A stretch of 53,492 nucleotides of DNA, taken from contig LJSV01000017.1 in NCBI GenBank assembly GCA_001314715.1, positions 1 through 53,492 on the forward strand. Direction: 5' to 3'. Of the stretch, positions 43,666 through 52,456 are shown piece after piece. This DNA comes from Rhodobacteraceae bacterium HLUCCA12 (lineage in GTDB: Bacteria > Pseudomonadota > Alphaproteobacteria > Rhodobacterales > Rhodobacteraceae). How positions within the stretch are numbered: position 1 is the stretch's first letter; every line of letters begins with the position of its first letter. Under the pieces are notes generated by a model. The model searched no databases. It saw only the letters and a program-made list of their open reading frames with translations, and had not been told where the DNA came from. A program made the translations under genes and the position numbers.

Positions 43666-44310
43666 TTAGTTCGTCGGTGTGATGATGATTTCCACCCTGC
43701 GGTTCTCGGCTCGTCCGGCCTCGCTCGCGTTCGACGCGATCGGCTCGTTCAGGCCGCGTCCAGAAACGGTGATCCGGCCGGCGGACGTGCCGGTCGCGAT
43801 CAGTTCCCGCGCGACGGCCATCGCCCGCTGCTGGCTGAGTTGGTCATTATAGGCCGGCGAGCCGACATTGTCCGTGTGCCCGATCACCCGGACAGTCGAG
43901 TTCGGATATTGTCGCAGGCTTTCCGATACGGTGCGCAGCGCGGGGCGGAATCCGGGATCGACCACTGACGATGCGGTTCGGAAGGTCACCGATTCCGGCA
44001 GGTTGACCAGCAGATGCGAGCCCGTATTTGTGACATTGACGCCCGTTCCCGCCAGCGACTGACGCAACTCCCGCTCTTGTGCGGCCATCCGTGCCCCGAT
44101 CGTGCCGCCGACGGCCGCCCCGATCGCGCCGCCAATCAAGGTTGCCCTCGTGTCGCCGCCGATCACCTGTCCGGCCGCCGCCCCCGTCAAACCGCCAATG
44201 ATCGCGCCGGTGCCAGTCTGATTGCTTGTTCCGTCAGGATTCGCACATCCCGCAATCGCCAGCGATGCCGCTGTTACCACGACCGCGATCGTTTTGCCTC
44301 GGTTGCCCAT
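43666..44310 (-). CDS. OmpA-family outer-membrane lipoprotein with glycine-zipper segment
   Basis: 214 residues. A lipoprotein signal with lipobox LAIAGC (Cys near residue 22). A Gly-zipper region (GAIIGGLTGAAAGQVIGGDT; GGAIGAAVGGTIGARM) inserts or packs in membrane. OmpA C-terminal domain from about 110: TNTGSHLLVNLPESVTFRT, VIGHTDNVGSPAYND and RGLNEPIASNASEAGRAENR. GAGAGGA precedes ATG 44310. It is a Pal/YiaD-like peptidoglycan linker. Confidence 0.92.
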   Translation of the reverse strand: MGNRGKTIAVVVTAASLAIAGCANPDGTSNQTGTGAIIGGLTGAAAGQVIGGDTRATLIGGAIGAAVGGTIGARMAAQERELRQSLAGTGVNVTNTGSHLLVNLPESVTFRTASSVVDPGFRPALRTVSESLRQYPNSTVRVIGHTDNVGSPAYNDQLSQQRAMAVARELIATGTSAGRITVSGRGLNEPIASNASEAGRAENRRVEIIITPTN

Positions 44311-44524
44311 CTTGAATGTCCTCTCATGGGGTGCACCCACAAAGCAAATGCCCGGCGGTCCCCCGAATGAAACTGACAATAGCAGGACCGGCCAAAAGCT
44401 ATGCTGATCTGCGTCAGCACTATGTGCCAATCGGCGCAAACACTGGTCCGATCCCCGCACACTGGACCGTTTGAAGCTGGAGTTTTCCGCTACGACTTCC
44501 TGGCTGGGAGAGGAGTAAAATCAC

Positions 44525-44680
44525 ATAAAGGCATCGAAGTTTTCGGACACGCAGAAGGCGCTCATGTTCAAGCAGGGCGAGGAGGGCACGCCGGTGGCTG
44601 AGATCTGCCGCAAGGCTGGGATCAGTCAGGCGACCTACTTCAACTGGAAGGAGAAGTATGCGGGTTCACTTCGTCCCGAG
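44525..44680 (+). pseudogene. IS3-family transposase OrfA fragment
   Basis: Reads KASKFSDTQKALMFKQGEEG, then TPVAEICRKAGISQATYFNW and KEKYAG. This is the N-terminal HTH region of IS3-type OrfA. The codon where family members start is ATA instead of ATG. Homology ends abruptly near 44665-44680, before the leucine-zipper part, and no OrfB follows. The 60 bases upstream (AAGCTGGAGTTTTC) look like the element's left end. Confidence 0.8.
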
Positions 44681-44713
44681 AACCAGCCCGAACAACAGCC
44701 TGCTTACGATGTT

Positions 44714-45325
44714 TCATGCGGGTCTCTCCTGGCTCCGCAGGCTGGACAAACCGGCAACGACCTCATCAACCGAGCGGACGTCGCCGATAAGGGAGAGGTT
44801 GTCCATCGTAGCCTGATGCAAGCGCGGATCACGGCAGGAACAAGCATCCGCTGCGATCGTGATTTCCCATCCCAGATCCACCGCATGCGCTGCCGTAGTC
44901 ACGACCACCGAGTTGGTTGCCACCCCGGCGATGATGAGATGCCCAACCTCCAGTGCCTTCAGGATCTCTGCCAGCGGCGAGCCGGTGAAGGCACTGATCC
45001 TGGTATGATGGACCACGAATTCGCCGGGTTCTGGTTCCAGCCCTTCGACGAATTCCGTGCCCCAGGTTCCCTCGATCATCGCACCGGCCGCAACGACATT
45101 GCGAAAGATCGGTGCATTGCAAATGACCTCGGCATGGTCGGGCCGGAACGCAATGCGCACCGAGATCACGGGAATGCCCGCGTTCCTGGCACCGTCCAGA
45201 AGTGTGCGGGCTGCGGTGACGACCCTGCCGGAGGCGTCGCCATCACGCGCGACACCAAGCGCGATGCGCCCCTCGGGATGAAGCACCTCGTTTTGGTAGT
45301 GCAGGGCGAGCAGCGCGGTTTTCAT
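44714..45325 (-). CDS. Isochorismatase-fold hydrolase lacking the catalytic triad
   Basis: 203 residues of the isochorismatase/cysteine-hydrolase fold. The Asp of the usual LLxIDxQNxF start is His (LLALHYQNEVLHP). The catalytic Lys position reads His (EFVVHHTRISAFTG versus K-R-x-S-A-F). The nucleophile loop GVATNSVVVTTA has Val for Cys. All three triad residues are gone, so normal amidase chemistry is not expected. It is coupled by ATGA to the MBL-fold gene and is the last gene of the liv operon. A binding or altered catalytic role is inferred. Confidence 0.85.
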   Translation of the reverse strand: MKTALLALHYQNEVLHPEGRIALGVARDGDASGRVVTAARTLLDGARNAGIPVISVRIAFRPDHAEVICNAPIFRNVVAAGAMIEGTWGTEFVEGLEPEPGEFVVHHTRISAFTGSPLAEILKALEVGHLIIAGVATNSVVVTTAAHAVDLGWEITIAADACSCRDPRLHQATMDNLSLIGDVRSVDEVVAGLSSLRSQERPA

Positions 45326-46212
45326 GGCTGCGTGTCGATATGATAGCGGATGGCAAAGCCGATCCATTCGGGGAAATGCCAGTCGGGGTGCGCGGCGCGG
45401 ATCTGTGGCTCCAGTTCGGCCACGATCGCCTCGGCGTCCTTGCCGGCGGCCTTGGCCGCGGCCACCTTTGCACCGACGGTTTCGATGTAGCGCCGCACGT
45501 CGTCGACGATTTTCACGCCGCCGATCTCGCCGTGACCGGGCACCACGATTTTCGGATTCAGCGCCATGCAATCCGTTAGCGCCTTGATCCAGTTCGCTGC
45601 ATTGATGTCGGTGTCGTCGGGCGGAAACCATGGAAAGATCGGGAAGGTCCTTTCCTCGGCGAGATCGCCGGTGAACAGCACTCCGGTATCGGGCAGCCAG
45701 ATGATCTGGTCGCCGCGGGTATGGGCCATGCCCCAGTTTCGCAGCACGGCCTTGCGGCCACCAAGGTCGATTTCGTGCACGGCGCCGTCATAGAGCGTGT
45801 CTGCCGCGACAAGTTCGGTGCCGTCCAGCGCCTCGGCGATTTCCGGCGCCATCCCGCGAAACATCTCAAGGTAACCCATGCCCTTGGTCGCCAGATCCTC
45901 GCCCTGCGCACGGTTGTAGAGGATGTGCGCCTTGCCCTTGAACGGAGCCGCGCCAAAGCCGTGTTCAGGATGGAAATGGGTGAGTGTCAGAACAAGACGT
46001 CGATCGCCGGCCAACGCCTGCGCGGCATCCAGCACGGCAGCCCCGTTGCGCGGCCCCATTCCGGTATCGACGACAAGCGCGGTGTGCTCGCCCAGAACGA
46101 TACCGATATTCGGCACCAGTGGAACACGATGATCGGGAATGACAAAAACCCCCGATGCGATTTCGTGGCGGGTTGCTGCATCGACAATGGGTGCGGGAAC
46201 GGTTTCGGTCAT
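45322..46212 (-). CDS. Metallo-beta-lactamase-fold hydrolase
   Basis: 296 residues. VVDTGMGPRNGAAVLDAAQA leads to the metal motif LTLTHFHPEHGFGA (near residue 78), where HxHxEH replaces the canonical HxHxDH. Later come GDLAEERTFPI (Asp ligand) and VVPGHGEIGG (His ligand). TAGGAGAA lies before ATG 46212. The substrate is unknown. It lies 29 bases after livM and is coupled to the isochorismatase-fold gene. Confidence 0.9.
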   Translation of the reverse strand: MTETVPAPIVDAATRHEIASGVFVIPDHRVPLVPNIGIVLGEHTALVVDTGMGPRNGAAVLDAAQALAGDRRLVLTLTHFHPEHGFGAAPFKGKAHILYNRAQGEDLATKGMGYLEMFRGMAPEIAEALDGTELVAADTLYDGAVHEIDLGGRKAVLRNWGMAHTRGDQIIWLPDTGVLFTGDLAEERTFPIFPWFPPDDTDINAANWIKALTDCMALNPKIVVPGHGEIGGVKIVDDVRRYIETVGAKVAAAKAAGKDAEAIVAELEPQIRAAHPDWHFPEWIGFAIRYHIDTQP

Positions 46213-46241
46213 CGTGTTCTCCTAAAAGTTGCGTTTCGTTT

Positions 46242-47306
46242 TCAACCGCGCAGGCCGCGCAGCGTGATCTCGCGTCCACCCGTGATGCCTTGCGAACGAA
46301 ACAGGATAATTCCCAGCATTAGCCCCGCGAGGACCACATCGCCGAGGCCGGCGGGCGCCCTGAGCGTGATCTCCAGTCCGGGCAGGCGCGCGCCGACCTC
46401 AAGCAGTCGTAGCAACTCGGTCAGGGTAGAGATGACGATGACACCTAGCACCGCCCCGGTCAGGCTGCGCATGCCGCCCACGACCAGCATCGTGATGTAG
46501 AGAAAGGTCGGATCGAGGTAGAAGTTCTCAACCCGTAATGTTCCCAGAAAATGACCATAGAACACCCCGGCGATGCCGCAGATAAACGCGCCCAGAACAA
46601 AGGCCGTCAGCCGCTCTCGAACGACGCGGACCCCGACTGCCCGCGCAGCCACCTCGTCCTCGCGCGAGGCGCGCAGCGCCAGGCACGACCGCGATTCCTG
46701 GTAGACAAAGGCCAGCACGATCGCGCCAATCGCCGCGAGCCCCGCGTTCCATATCGTGACATAGGTTGGCAGTCCCATCAGCGAGCGCTGGCCACCTGTA
46801 ACCCCCGACCAGTTTCCGAGCACGATGTAGAATATGATCAGGATCGACAGCGTCGCGATGCCCGCGCCGATTCCGGAAAGCCGCATGATCGGCAGACCGA
46901 CCGCAAGTGCGATCAGTGCCGCCGCAACACCGCCTGCCAGGGCGCCGAGAACCGGATCGAGCTGGGCTTCTGCCAGCCAGCCGGGCAGATCTTGCAGAAA
47001 GGTCGCCTTGACCTGTGGACGCATCGTCAGAAGTGCCGAGACATAGGCACCGATGGCCATGAACCCGACCGACGAAAAGTTGAGCACGCCGGAATTACCC
47101 ATGAAAACATAAAGCCCCACAACCGACATCAGGCTGATGAACGCCAGTGTGACCCGGCGCTGCTGGACGATGCCGAACTGGCTGGACAGCAGCATGATGC
47201 CCGCAACCGCCGCAACGAGTAGCAGCAGCGGCACAAGGCGCTCAAGCCGCGCCAGCATCGGCCGGGCACGCGCGGTTTGCGCTGAATGCGTATAGGGCCG
47301 CGTCAT
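46242..47306 (-). CDS. livM: Branched-chain-type ABC permease (LivM family)
   Basis: 354 residues with about nine membrane helices. LivM-type markers are LYVFMGNSGVLNFSSVGFMAIGAYVSALL, GLPIMRLSGIGAGIATLSIL and LRASREDEVAARAVGVRV, which is the cytoplasmic EAA-like loop contacting the ATPases. FICGIAGVFYGHFLGTL and VVGGMRSLTGAVLG also fit. Coupled to livH by ATGA at 47303. Confidence 0.93.
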   Translation of the reverse strand: MTRPYTHSAQTARARPMLARLERLVPLLLLVAAVAGIMLLSSQFGIVQQRRVTLAFISLMSVVGLYVFMGNSGVLNFSSVGFMAIGAYVSALLTMRPQVKATFLQDLPGWLAEAQLDPVLGALAGGVAAALIALAVGLPIMRLSGIGAGIATLSILIIFYIVLGNWSGVTGGQRSLMGLPTYVTIWNAGLAAIGAIVLAFVYQESRSCLALRASREDEVAARAVGVRVVRERLTAFVLGAFICGIAGVFYGHFLGTLRVENFYLDPTFLYITMLVVGGMRSLTGAVLGVIVISTLTELLRLLEVGARLPGLEITLRAPAGLGDVVLAGLMLGIILFRSQGITGGREITLRGLRG

Positions 47307-48190
47307 ATCCGCTCCTTCAGGCCGCGCGCCGGGAACAGGCCCTGTGGGCGGAACAACAGCACGAGGATGACGATGAAGAACACAAACGCCTCGCGGAACG
47401 GGCGCAGGTCAGGCGGAAGAAAGGTCTGCAACAGGGTCGAGACCACGCCAACCAGGAAGCCGCCAACCGCCGCACCAACCAGATTGCCCAGACCGCCGAT
47501 CACGGTGGCCACGAAGGCAATGATGACGATCTGCAAACCAAAACGCGGGTGAACGAAACCGGTCTGGGCGGAAAACAGCAATGCGACGACCGCAGCCAGC
47601 AAGGCTGAAAGGACAAACGCCATGGCGATCACGCGATTGGCACGAACCCCCAGCAGGCGCGACATGGTGAAATCCTCTGCCGCGGCGCGCATCTCCAAGC
47701 CAAAGCGGGTAAATTTAAGAAACACGGTCAGGGCGACCAGCAGCACCAGGCAGGTCATCACGGTTGCAAGCTTCAACAGGTTGAGATCGGCTCCGAGAAG
47801 AGTGAGCGAACCGTCCAGGAAAGCCAGGGGATCGACCGGCTTTATCCGGCTGTCGAAGGCAAACACCAGCAGGCGCTGCAAGAACATGCTGACAGCGAAC
47901 GAGGCAATCAGCATGGTCGCAGGATCGATGCCGCGCAGAGGACGGAAGGCCACGCGCTCGGTCATGAGGGCCAGGACCACCGCGACCAGAACCGAGAAGG
48001 CGATCGCCATGATCACCGGGTGTCCGGACAGCACGAAAAGCGCGTAAGCCGGCATCGTGACGAATTCGGCATGCGCGAAATTGGCAAGCCGCATGACCGA
48101 GAAGATTAGGCCAATACCAAGCGCGGTGAGAGCGTAGAGCCCGCCTACGCTAAACGCGTCGATCAGAACAGCGATCACGGAACTACTCAT
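47303..48190 (-). CDS. livH: Branched-chain-type ABC permease (LivH family)
   Basis: 295 residues, about eight helices. Opens VLIDAFSVGGLYALTALGIG and continues with MRLANFAHAEFVTMPAYALF, a LivH hallmark. The coupling loop MRAAAEDFTMSRLLGVRANR and VIGGLGNLVGAAVGGFLVGV also match. Overlaps livF by eight bases and livM by four. Confidence 0.94.
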   Translation of the reverse strand: MSSSVIAVLIDAFSVGGLYALTALGIGLIFSVMRLANFAHAEFVTMPAYALFVLSGHPVIMAIAFSVLVAVVLALMTERVAFRPLRGIDPATMLIASFAVSMFLQRLLVFAFDSRIKPVDPLAFLDGSLTLLGADLNLLKLATVMTCLVLLVALTVFLKFTRFGLEMRAAAEDFTMSRLLGVRANRVIAMAFVLSALLAAVVALLFSAQTGFVHPRFGLQIVIIAFVATVIGGLGNLVGAAVGGFLVGVVSTLLQTFLPPDLRPFREAFVFFIVILVLLFRPQGLFPARGLKERI

Positions 48191-48914
48191 TTCGGACAGT
48201 CCTCAAACCGAAATAGGCGACCTCGAAATCCGGATCGTTCGACAGGGTTTCCGCGGTTCCCGACAGGCGAATGACCCCACTGTTGAGCACATGTGTCCGA
48301 TCGGCCACGGCAAGCGCCCTTCGGGCGTTCTGCTCGACCACCAGAACGGTGACGCCGCTTTCGCGGGTGGCCTTGATCATGTCATAGACCTGTTCGACGA
48401 TGCGCGGCGCCAGGCCCAGCGACGGCTCGTCCAGCATCAGCAACGTCGGCCGGGACATGAGCGCCCTGGCGATCACCAGCATCTGCTGTTCCCCGCCCGA
48501 AAGCCGGCCCGCTGGCTCATCGCGCCGCTCGTGCAAAATCGGAAAGGCATCCAGAAACCGTTCGAGATCGTTTCGGATACCAGCGGCATCATTGCGGATC
48601 GTCGCGCCAAGCTTCAGGTTCTCCAGAACGGTCAATCCTGGCAGCACGTGCCGCCCCTCGGGCACAAGCGCGATGCCCTTGCGCACGGCCTCTTCCATCG
48701 GAAGGCTGAGAATATCATCGCCCCTGAACGTGATCGTGCCGCTTGTGACGGGAACGACCCCAGCGATCGCGCTGAGAAAGGACGTCTTGCCAGCCCCGTT
48801 CGGGCCGATGATCGCGACGATTTCGTCTTCGCCGACATCCAGCCCGACCTCCGAAAGCGCGGTGATTTGGCCATACCGAACCTTCAGCCCACGAACCTCC
48901 AGCAAGGCACTCAT
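48183..48914 (-). CDS. livF: Branched-chain-type ABC ATP-binding protein (LivF family)
   Basis: 243 residues. Walker A GPNGAGKTSFLSAI, signature LSGGEQQMLVIARAL, Walker B LLMLDEPSLGLAP, H-loop VLVVEQNARRAL. The VRYGQITALSEV start is typical of LivF. Coupled to livG by ATGA at 48911. Confidence 0.95.
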   Translation of the reverse strand: MSALLEVRGLKVRYGQITALSEVGLDVGEDEIVAIIGPNGAGKTSFLSAIAGVVPVTSGTITFRGDDILSLPMEEAVRKGIALVPEGRHVLPGLTVLENLKLGATIRNDAAGIRNDLERFLDAFPILHERRDEPAGRLSGGEQQMLVIARALMSRPTLLMLDEPSLGLAPRIVEQVYDMIKATRESGVTVLVVEQNARRALAVADRTHVLNSGVIRLSGTAETLSNDPDFEVAYFGLRTVRNE

Positions 48915-49627
48915 GCTTCGGCCCCTAGGTAAGCGTTGATGAAGGCAGGTTCGGCCATGACCTCTGCCGGCGTGCCTTCGACAAGCGTCATCCCGGTCGC
49001 CAGCACATGGAGACGCTCACAAAGATCCCTGACAAGGGCCATGTTGTGTTCGATCACCAGGATGCCGCAGCCGAAATCGTTCGGTATTCGGGCAATTGTC
49101 TGCCCCAATTCCTGGGCCTCGCCGATGTTCAGCCCGGCGGCGGGTTCGTCAAGCAACAAGAACTTTGGCTCCATCGCAAGCGCTCGCGCGATCCCGACGC
49201 GGCGCTCGTCGCCGTAGTTCAATCCATTTGCTGGGGTATCGGCGCGTTCCGACAAATGCAGATAGGCCAGGATGTCGCGCGCATGCGCACGGGCGGCCGA
49301 TCTGTCTGCTCCGGTCGACAGAAGGGCGGTTTCGACGTTTTCCGCGACCGTGAGGCCCTGGAACAGGCGCACGGCCTGAAACGTGCGCACCACACCGTGG
49401 CGGGCCATGGCATCAGGGCTCCAGCCCGTCACATCATCCCCGGCCAATCGGATCTGCCCGCTCCGCGGCTTTTGAAACCCGCTGAGCGCGTTCACGAGTG
49501 TTGTCTTCCCCGCACCGTTCGGCCCGATGAGACCGATGATCTCTTGTCTGCCAAGGCGCAGCGACACGTCCTCCACCGCACGGATCCCGCCAAACCGGAC
49601 CGTAACCTGCGAAGCCTCAAGTTCCAT
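48911..49627 (-). CDS. livG: Branched-chain-type ABC ATP-binding protein (LivG family)
   Basis: 238 residues. Walker A GPNGAGKTTLVNALSGF, signature region reads LNYGDERRVGIARAL (usual for LivG, which has L-x-Y-G-x-x-R-R), Walker B LLLDEPAAGLN, switch VIEHNM. ATG 49627 is chosen because the family begins MELE.. here; the earlier frame to 49708 overlaps the binding-protein gene. Confidence 0.95.
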   Translation of the reverse strand: MELEASQVTVRFGGIRAVEDVSLRLGRQEIIGLIGPNGAGKTTLVNALSGFQKPRSGQIRLAGDDVTGWSPDAMARHGVVRTFQAVRLFQGLTVAENVETALLSTGADRSAARAHARDILAYLHLSERADTPANGLNYGDERRVGIARALAMEPKFLLLDEPAAGLNIGEAQELGQTIARIPNDFGCGILVIEHNMALVRDLCERLHVLATGMTLVEGTPAEVMAEPAFINAYLGAEA

Positions 49628-49652
49628 GCCGCTGCCGCCCTTGCGATCTGGG

Positions 49653-50822
49653 TCAGTCCAGTTGGACAGTTTCCGGGGCATAAGTCCCCAGCGCGCTGAA
49701 TTCACCATCCTGAGCCTGCATGATGGTCATCGGCCGCGTCGTCGCGATGTGAAGCTCGGGCGTGAACGTTGTCGGTCCGATCGCAAGGGGTTCGTTGTCG
49801 AACTGGTCGAGCTCGGCGGCAACGGCCTCGGCATCGAACGAACCGGCGCGCTCTGCCGCTAGGGCCCATGCCTGGAAAAGCGAATACCCGCGGATGCCGT
49901 AGGATACGTCAGGCTGACGGTCATAGGTTTCCTCGTAGCGCTCGAAGAAGGCATTGACGTCAGGGTTGGGGTCATCGCCGACATAGGAGCCATAATTGGC
50001 GACGTAAAAGTCACTCAACTCGGGAACCGCACCGATCCAGTAGTTTCCGTCCAATGACTCACCTGTCATGATCGGCTGGTCCAGCCCCTCTGCACGCAAC
50101 TGCCGGATCGCACTGGGCCCGCCTGGCGCATAGGAACACAACATGATGGCATCGGGTGCTTCATCAAGCCCATTGATGCGCGTAACCTGGGAGGAAATGG
50201 TGGGGTCGTCATTGCGAAACGTGTCCGATCCCAGAAGTCCATCGTCGCCTGCCAACTCGTTCCAGCGACGATCGAAAGCTTCGCAGAGCGAGTTGGTGAA
50301 CGCGATCGTCGTGTCCAGAAGCGTATAGGCCGTGCGCCAGCCCATCTCGTTATATGCCCATTCCGCAAGGATCGCGCCCTGCGACTGGGCCGCGTTCGAG
50401 ATCGAATAGGCAAATGAACCGATGCCATCCACGCCGAAGTTTGGGTCCGACGCGCCGGAGAGCGATATCACCCCTGCCTCCTGCGCGATGAAGGCCCCAG
50501 GGGCCCCAAAGTCGAAATCACTCGGAAAGAGAATCGCGACCGCGCCCTGGTCGATGGCTTCCAGTGCACCATCGGCGCCGAGCGCCGGCTCGGAGCGGTT
50601 GTCAAAACTGACCACCTCAACCTGGCGCCCAAGGACGCCCCCGTCCGCATTGATATCGTCGATCGCAAGCATTGCTCCACGGATGGTGCTTGCATCGATA
50701 GGCTCGAACCAGCCGCTGTAGGACATGACGAACCCGACCTTGACGATCTCCTGGGCCGAGGCCGGCGCTGTCATCACAAGTGCGGCCACCGCGGCAGTCG
50801 CAAGCAATTGTCTTCTGAGCAT
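49653..50822 (-). CDS. livK: Periplasmic substrate-binding protein of the liv-type transporter
   Basis: 389 residues. A signal peptide (LLATAAVAALVMTAPASAQE) precedes a Peripla_BP_6/LivK-type fold: VGFVMSYSGWFEPIDASTIR, GGVLGRQVEVVSFDNRSEP and GVISLSGASDPNFGV. The ligand is uncertain. The family spans branched amino acids, amides, urea and short aliphatic acids. It is the first gene of the operon and divergent from a MarR regulator. Confidence 0.93.
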   Translation of the reverse strand: MLRRQLLATAAVAALVMTAPASAQEIVKVGFVMSYSGWFEPIDASTIRGAMLAIDDINADGGVLGRQVEVVSFDNRSEPALGADGALEAIDQGAVAILFPSDFDFGAPGAFIAQEAGVISLSGASDPNFGVDGIGSFAYSISNAAQSQGAILAEWAYNEMGWRTAYTLLDTTIAFTNSLCEAFDRRWNELAGDDGLLGSDTFRNDDPTISSQVTRINGLDEAPDAIMLCSYAPGGPSAIRQLRAEGLDQPIMTGESLDGNYWIGAVPELSDFYVANYGSYVGDDPNPDVNAFFERYEETYDRQPDVSYGIRGYSLFQAWALAAERAGSFDAEAVAAELDQFDNEPLAIGPTTFTPELHIATTRPMTIMQAQDGEFSALGTYAPETVQLD

Positions 50823-50924
50823 GGCGTTCTTCCCCCTGTTTGGCCGGCTTGCGAAAGTCAGCTTCCGCGTTCCGGAAAGCATTCGGGCGTGTCAAACGAC
50901 ATGAGTTCAATCGCCCGAATCTAA

Positions 50925-50948
50925 TTCGTTTATTTACGAACGAATAAA
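50925..50948. promoter_or_regulatory. Putative MarR operator in the livK-marR divergent gap
   Basis: The A-T rich stretch TTCGTTTATTTACGAACGAA holds nested inverted repeats: TTCGTT (50925-50930) with AACGAA (50939-50944), and TTTATT (50929) with AATAAA (50943). It sits about 100 bases upstream of livK and 155 of marR, in a locally AT-rich island, fitting a divergent promoter with a dimeric regulator. Confidence 0.5.
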
Positions 50949-51102
50949 TCGTATCGTTGTGAACATGGATTCGCAAGATTATTAACTGAGATTCGATTGA
51001 ACAGACTGCAGAATGGTCCCATGGACAGCGGTCGTTGCACAGATGCCAAGGTCCGGCTAGGAGACGACGCGGCACAAGTCGTGGCGGGATTGCAGAGGTC
51101 TG

Positions 51103-51612
51103 ATGGATTTCGATATTCGGGAAACCGACGAGAACGACAGCAAGCTGCTGCCTTTGGGCAGCAGTTTTGGTAATCTGGTTCGTCACGTCAATCGACTGAT
51201 ACAGCGCGATCTGGGGGAACGGATCGCACCATTGGGGATCACCCTCGGCCAATGGTATGCGCTACGCACCCTTTGGGTGTCGGATGGCATAACCCAGATC
51301 GAGGTCGCGCAGCGCTCGGGAATTGCCGGCGCGGCCATGGTCAGCGCAATCCGGTCGCTGATTTCGATGGGGCTGGTGTCGCGGAAAGTGGATCCAAAAG
51401 ATCGGCGCAAATACGTCATCTCGCTGACCGAACGCGGACGATCCTTGGAAAAACCTGCGCTTCAAGCCGCGATCGATGCCAATGTCGCGGCGATGAACGG
51501 GATCTCGAAGTCTGATCGTGACCTTTGCCTGAGTGTTCTGCGCCGTGCCCATCAGAACCTGATATCGAAGGAAAACGAGGAACCTGCCCGCGATGAGCGC
51601 CTAGATCTCTGA
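51103..51612 (+). CDS. MarR-family transcriptional regulator
   Basis: 169 residues. The winged-helix dimer core is clear: GITLGQWYALRTLWVSDGIT, then EVAQRSGIAGAAMVSAIRSL as recognition helix region and VDPKDRRKYVISLTERGR as the wing. Divergent from livK across 280 bases. It probably responds to an aromatic or amide-type ligand and controls the liv operon (inference from position). Confidence 0.92.
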   Translation: MDFDIRETDENDSKLLPLGSSFGNLVRHVNRLIQRDLGERIAPLGITLGQWYALRTLWVSDGITQIEVAQRSGIAGAAMVSAIRSLISMGLVSRKVDPKDRRKYVISLTERGRSLEKPALQAAIDANVAAMNGISKSDRDLCLSVLRRAHQNLISKENEEPARDERLDL

Positions 51613-51709
51613 GGCGCGAGGCCTTCACCTGCTGAACGAGGGAATGGTGCGGCTAGGTTGTGCAGCGAGTTTACCCTTTCTTAGTTGGAAGGGAGAGTTG
51701 CCGCAATCG

Positions 51710-51985
51710 AACCGACGCCCCAAATACGCCTGCCGCTGCTGTTCGCAGGTTGTCGCCCAGGCGCATGCCTCTGAACATGTCTTGCCCGGCTGGCTACCCA
51801 CCGAACTGTTCATCGCCTGAATCATCGTCTCTAAATTCGGCGATCATCTGCCGTTCTACCGCTAGGCCGAGATCTTCAAGCGGCGGGGCATTTGCCTTGA
51901 CCGCGGCACGCTCGGCAAACCAGTTCGGCCGCGCTTGTTGCCACCTCATGCCGGTCCTCAGTCACATGCGCCCCCATCTGCGCGG
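51710..51985 (+). pseudogene. IS66-family transposase (TnpC) remnant
   Basis: The frame from 51710 reads RRPKYACRCCSQVVAQAHAS, then LPGWLPTELFIA, a stop, IIVSKFGDHLPFYR, a stop, and AEIFKRRGICLDRGTLG. A frameshift follows into FGRACCHLMPVLSHMRPHL. This order matches the IS66 TnpC zinc-finger and catalytic entry region. Two in-frame stops, a frameshift and missing ends show it is dead. It sits directly beside the VapE-like fragment. Confidence 0.8.
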
Positions 51986-51993
51986 CGCGGTAC

Positions 51994-52107
51994 GTCGAGG
52001 ATCAGCATGGGGTCGGCCTTCACGCCGGGGCGGTAGATGCGGGCGACGGCCGAGATCCGCCAGATCGCGCCGATGGTGTGATGGAACGCCCTAGGCTCGG
52101 TTCCCAT
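51994..52107 (-). pseudogene. Virulence-associated E (VapE)-like protein fragment
   Basis: Minus-strand frame with RAFHHTIGAIWRISAVARIY, then RPGVKADPMLIL. This is close to the stretch before the P-loop in VapE/phage-plasmid primase-like proteins (typically ISAVARI.RPG.KAD..LILEGPQG.GKST). The reading breaks down at the P-loop, so the fragment has lost its nucleotide site. It indicates a decayed prophage, plasmid or genomic-island edge next to the IS66 remnant. Confidence 0.65.
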
Positions 52108-52456
52108 CTCTTCGCTCGCAACATCAAGCTCCTGTTGAGAGAAAAATCCACCTATCCCGGCTATCCAGTTTTCCGGAATCACCTCTCGGGAACAAATCGG
52201 TGTTTTGGCAAACCTAGGGCGGCAGGCGCGGGGCAGGTCGAAAGAAAGTGATCGTCTGTGAGGGTGCCAAGCGGATAGGCGTGTTTCAGGCATCTTTCTG
52301 CGGTAATTTTGTCATAGCGAAGACTCGCCGCTTGGCGGGTTTCCGCCGCAGGGCGGTGCGCGCGGGGACGGGCGCTGGTGTCAGGCGTTGCCAATGTGGC
52401 ATTCGAAATGATGCCGCGCCTTGTTGAGGACGGAAGAATCAGGGAAAGGAACCGAA

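Noticed and set aside
51979-52394. Longer minus-strand frames covering the VapE-like fragment
   Set aside because: Only the stretch 51994-52107 resembles a known family; the rest has no credible start or domain.
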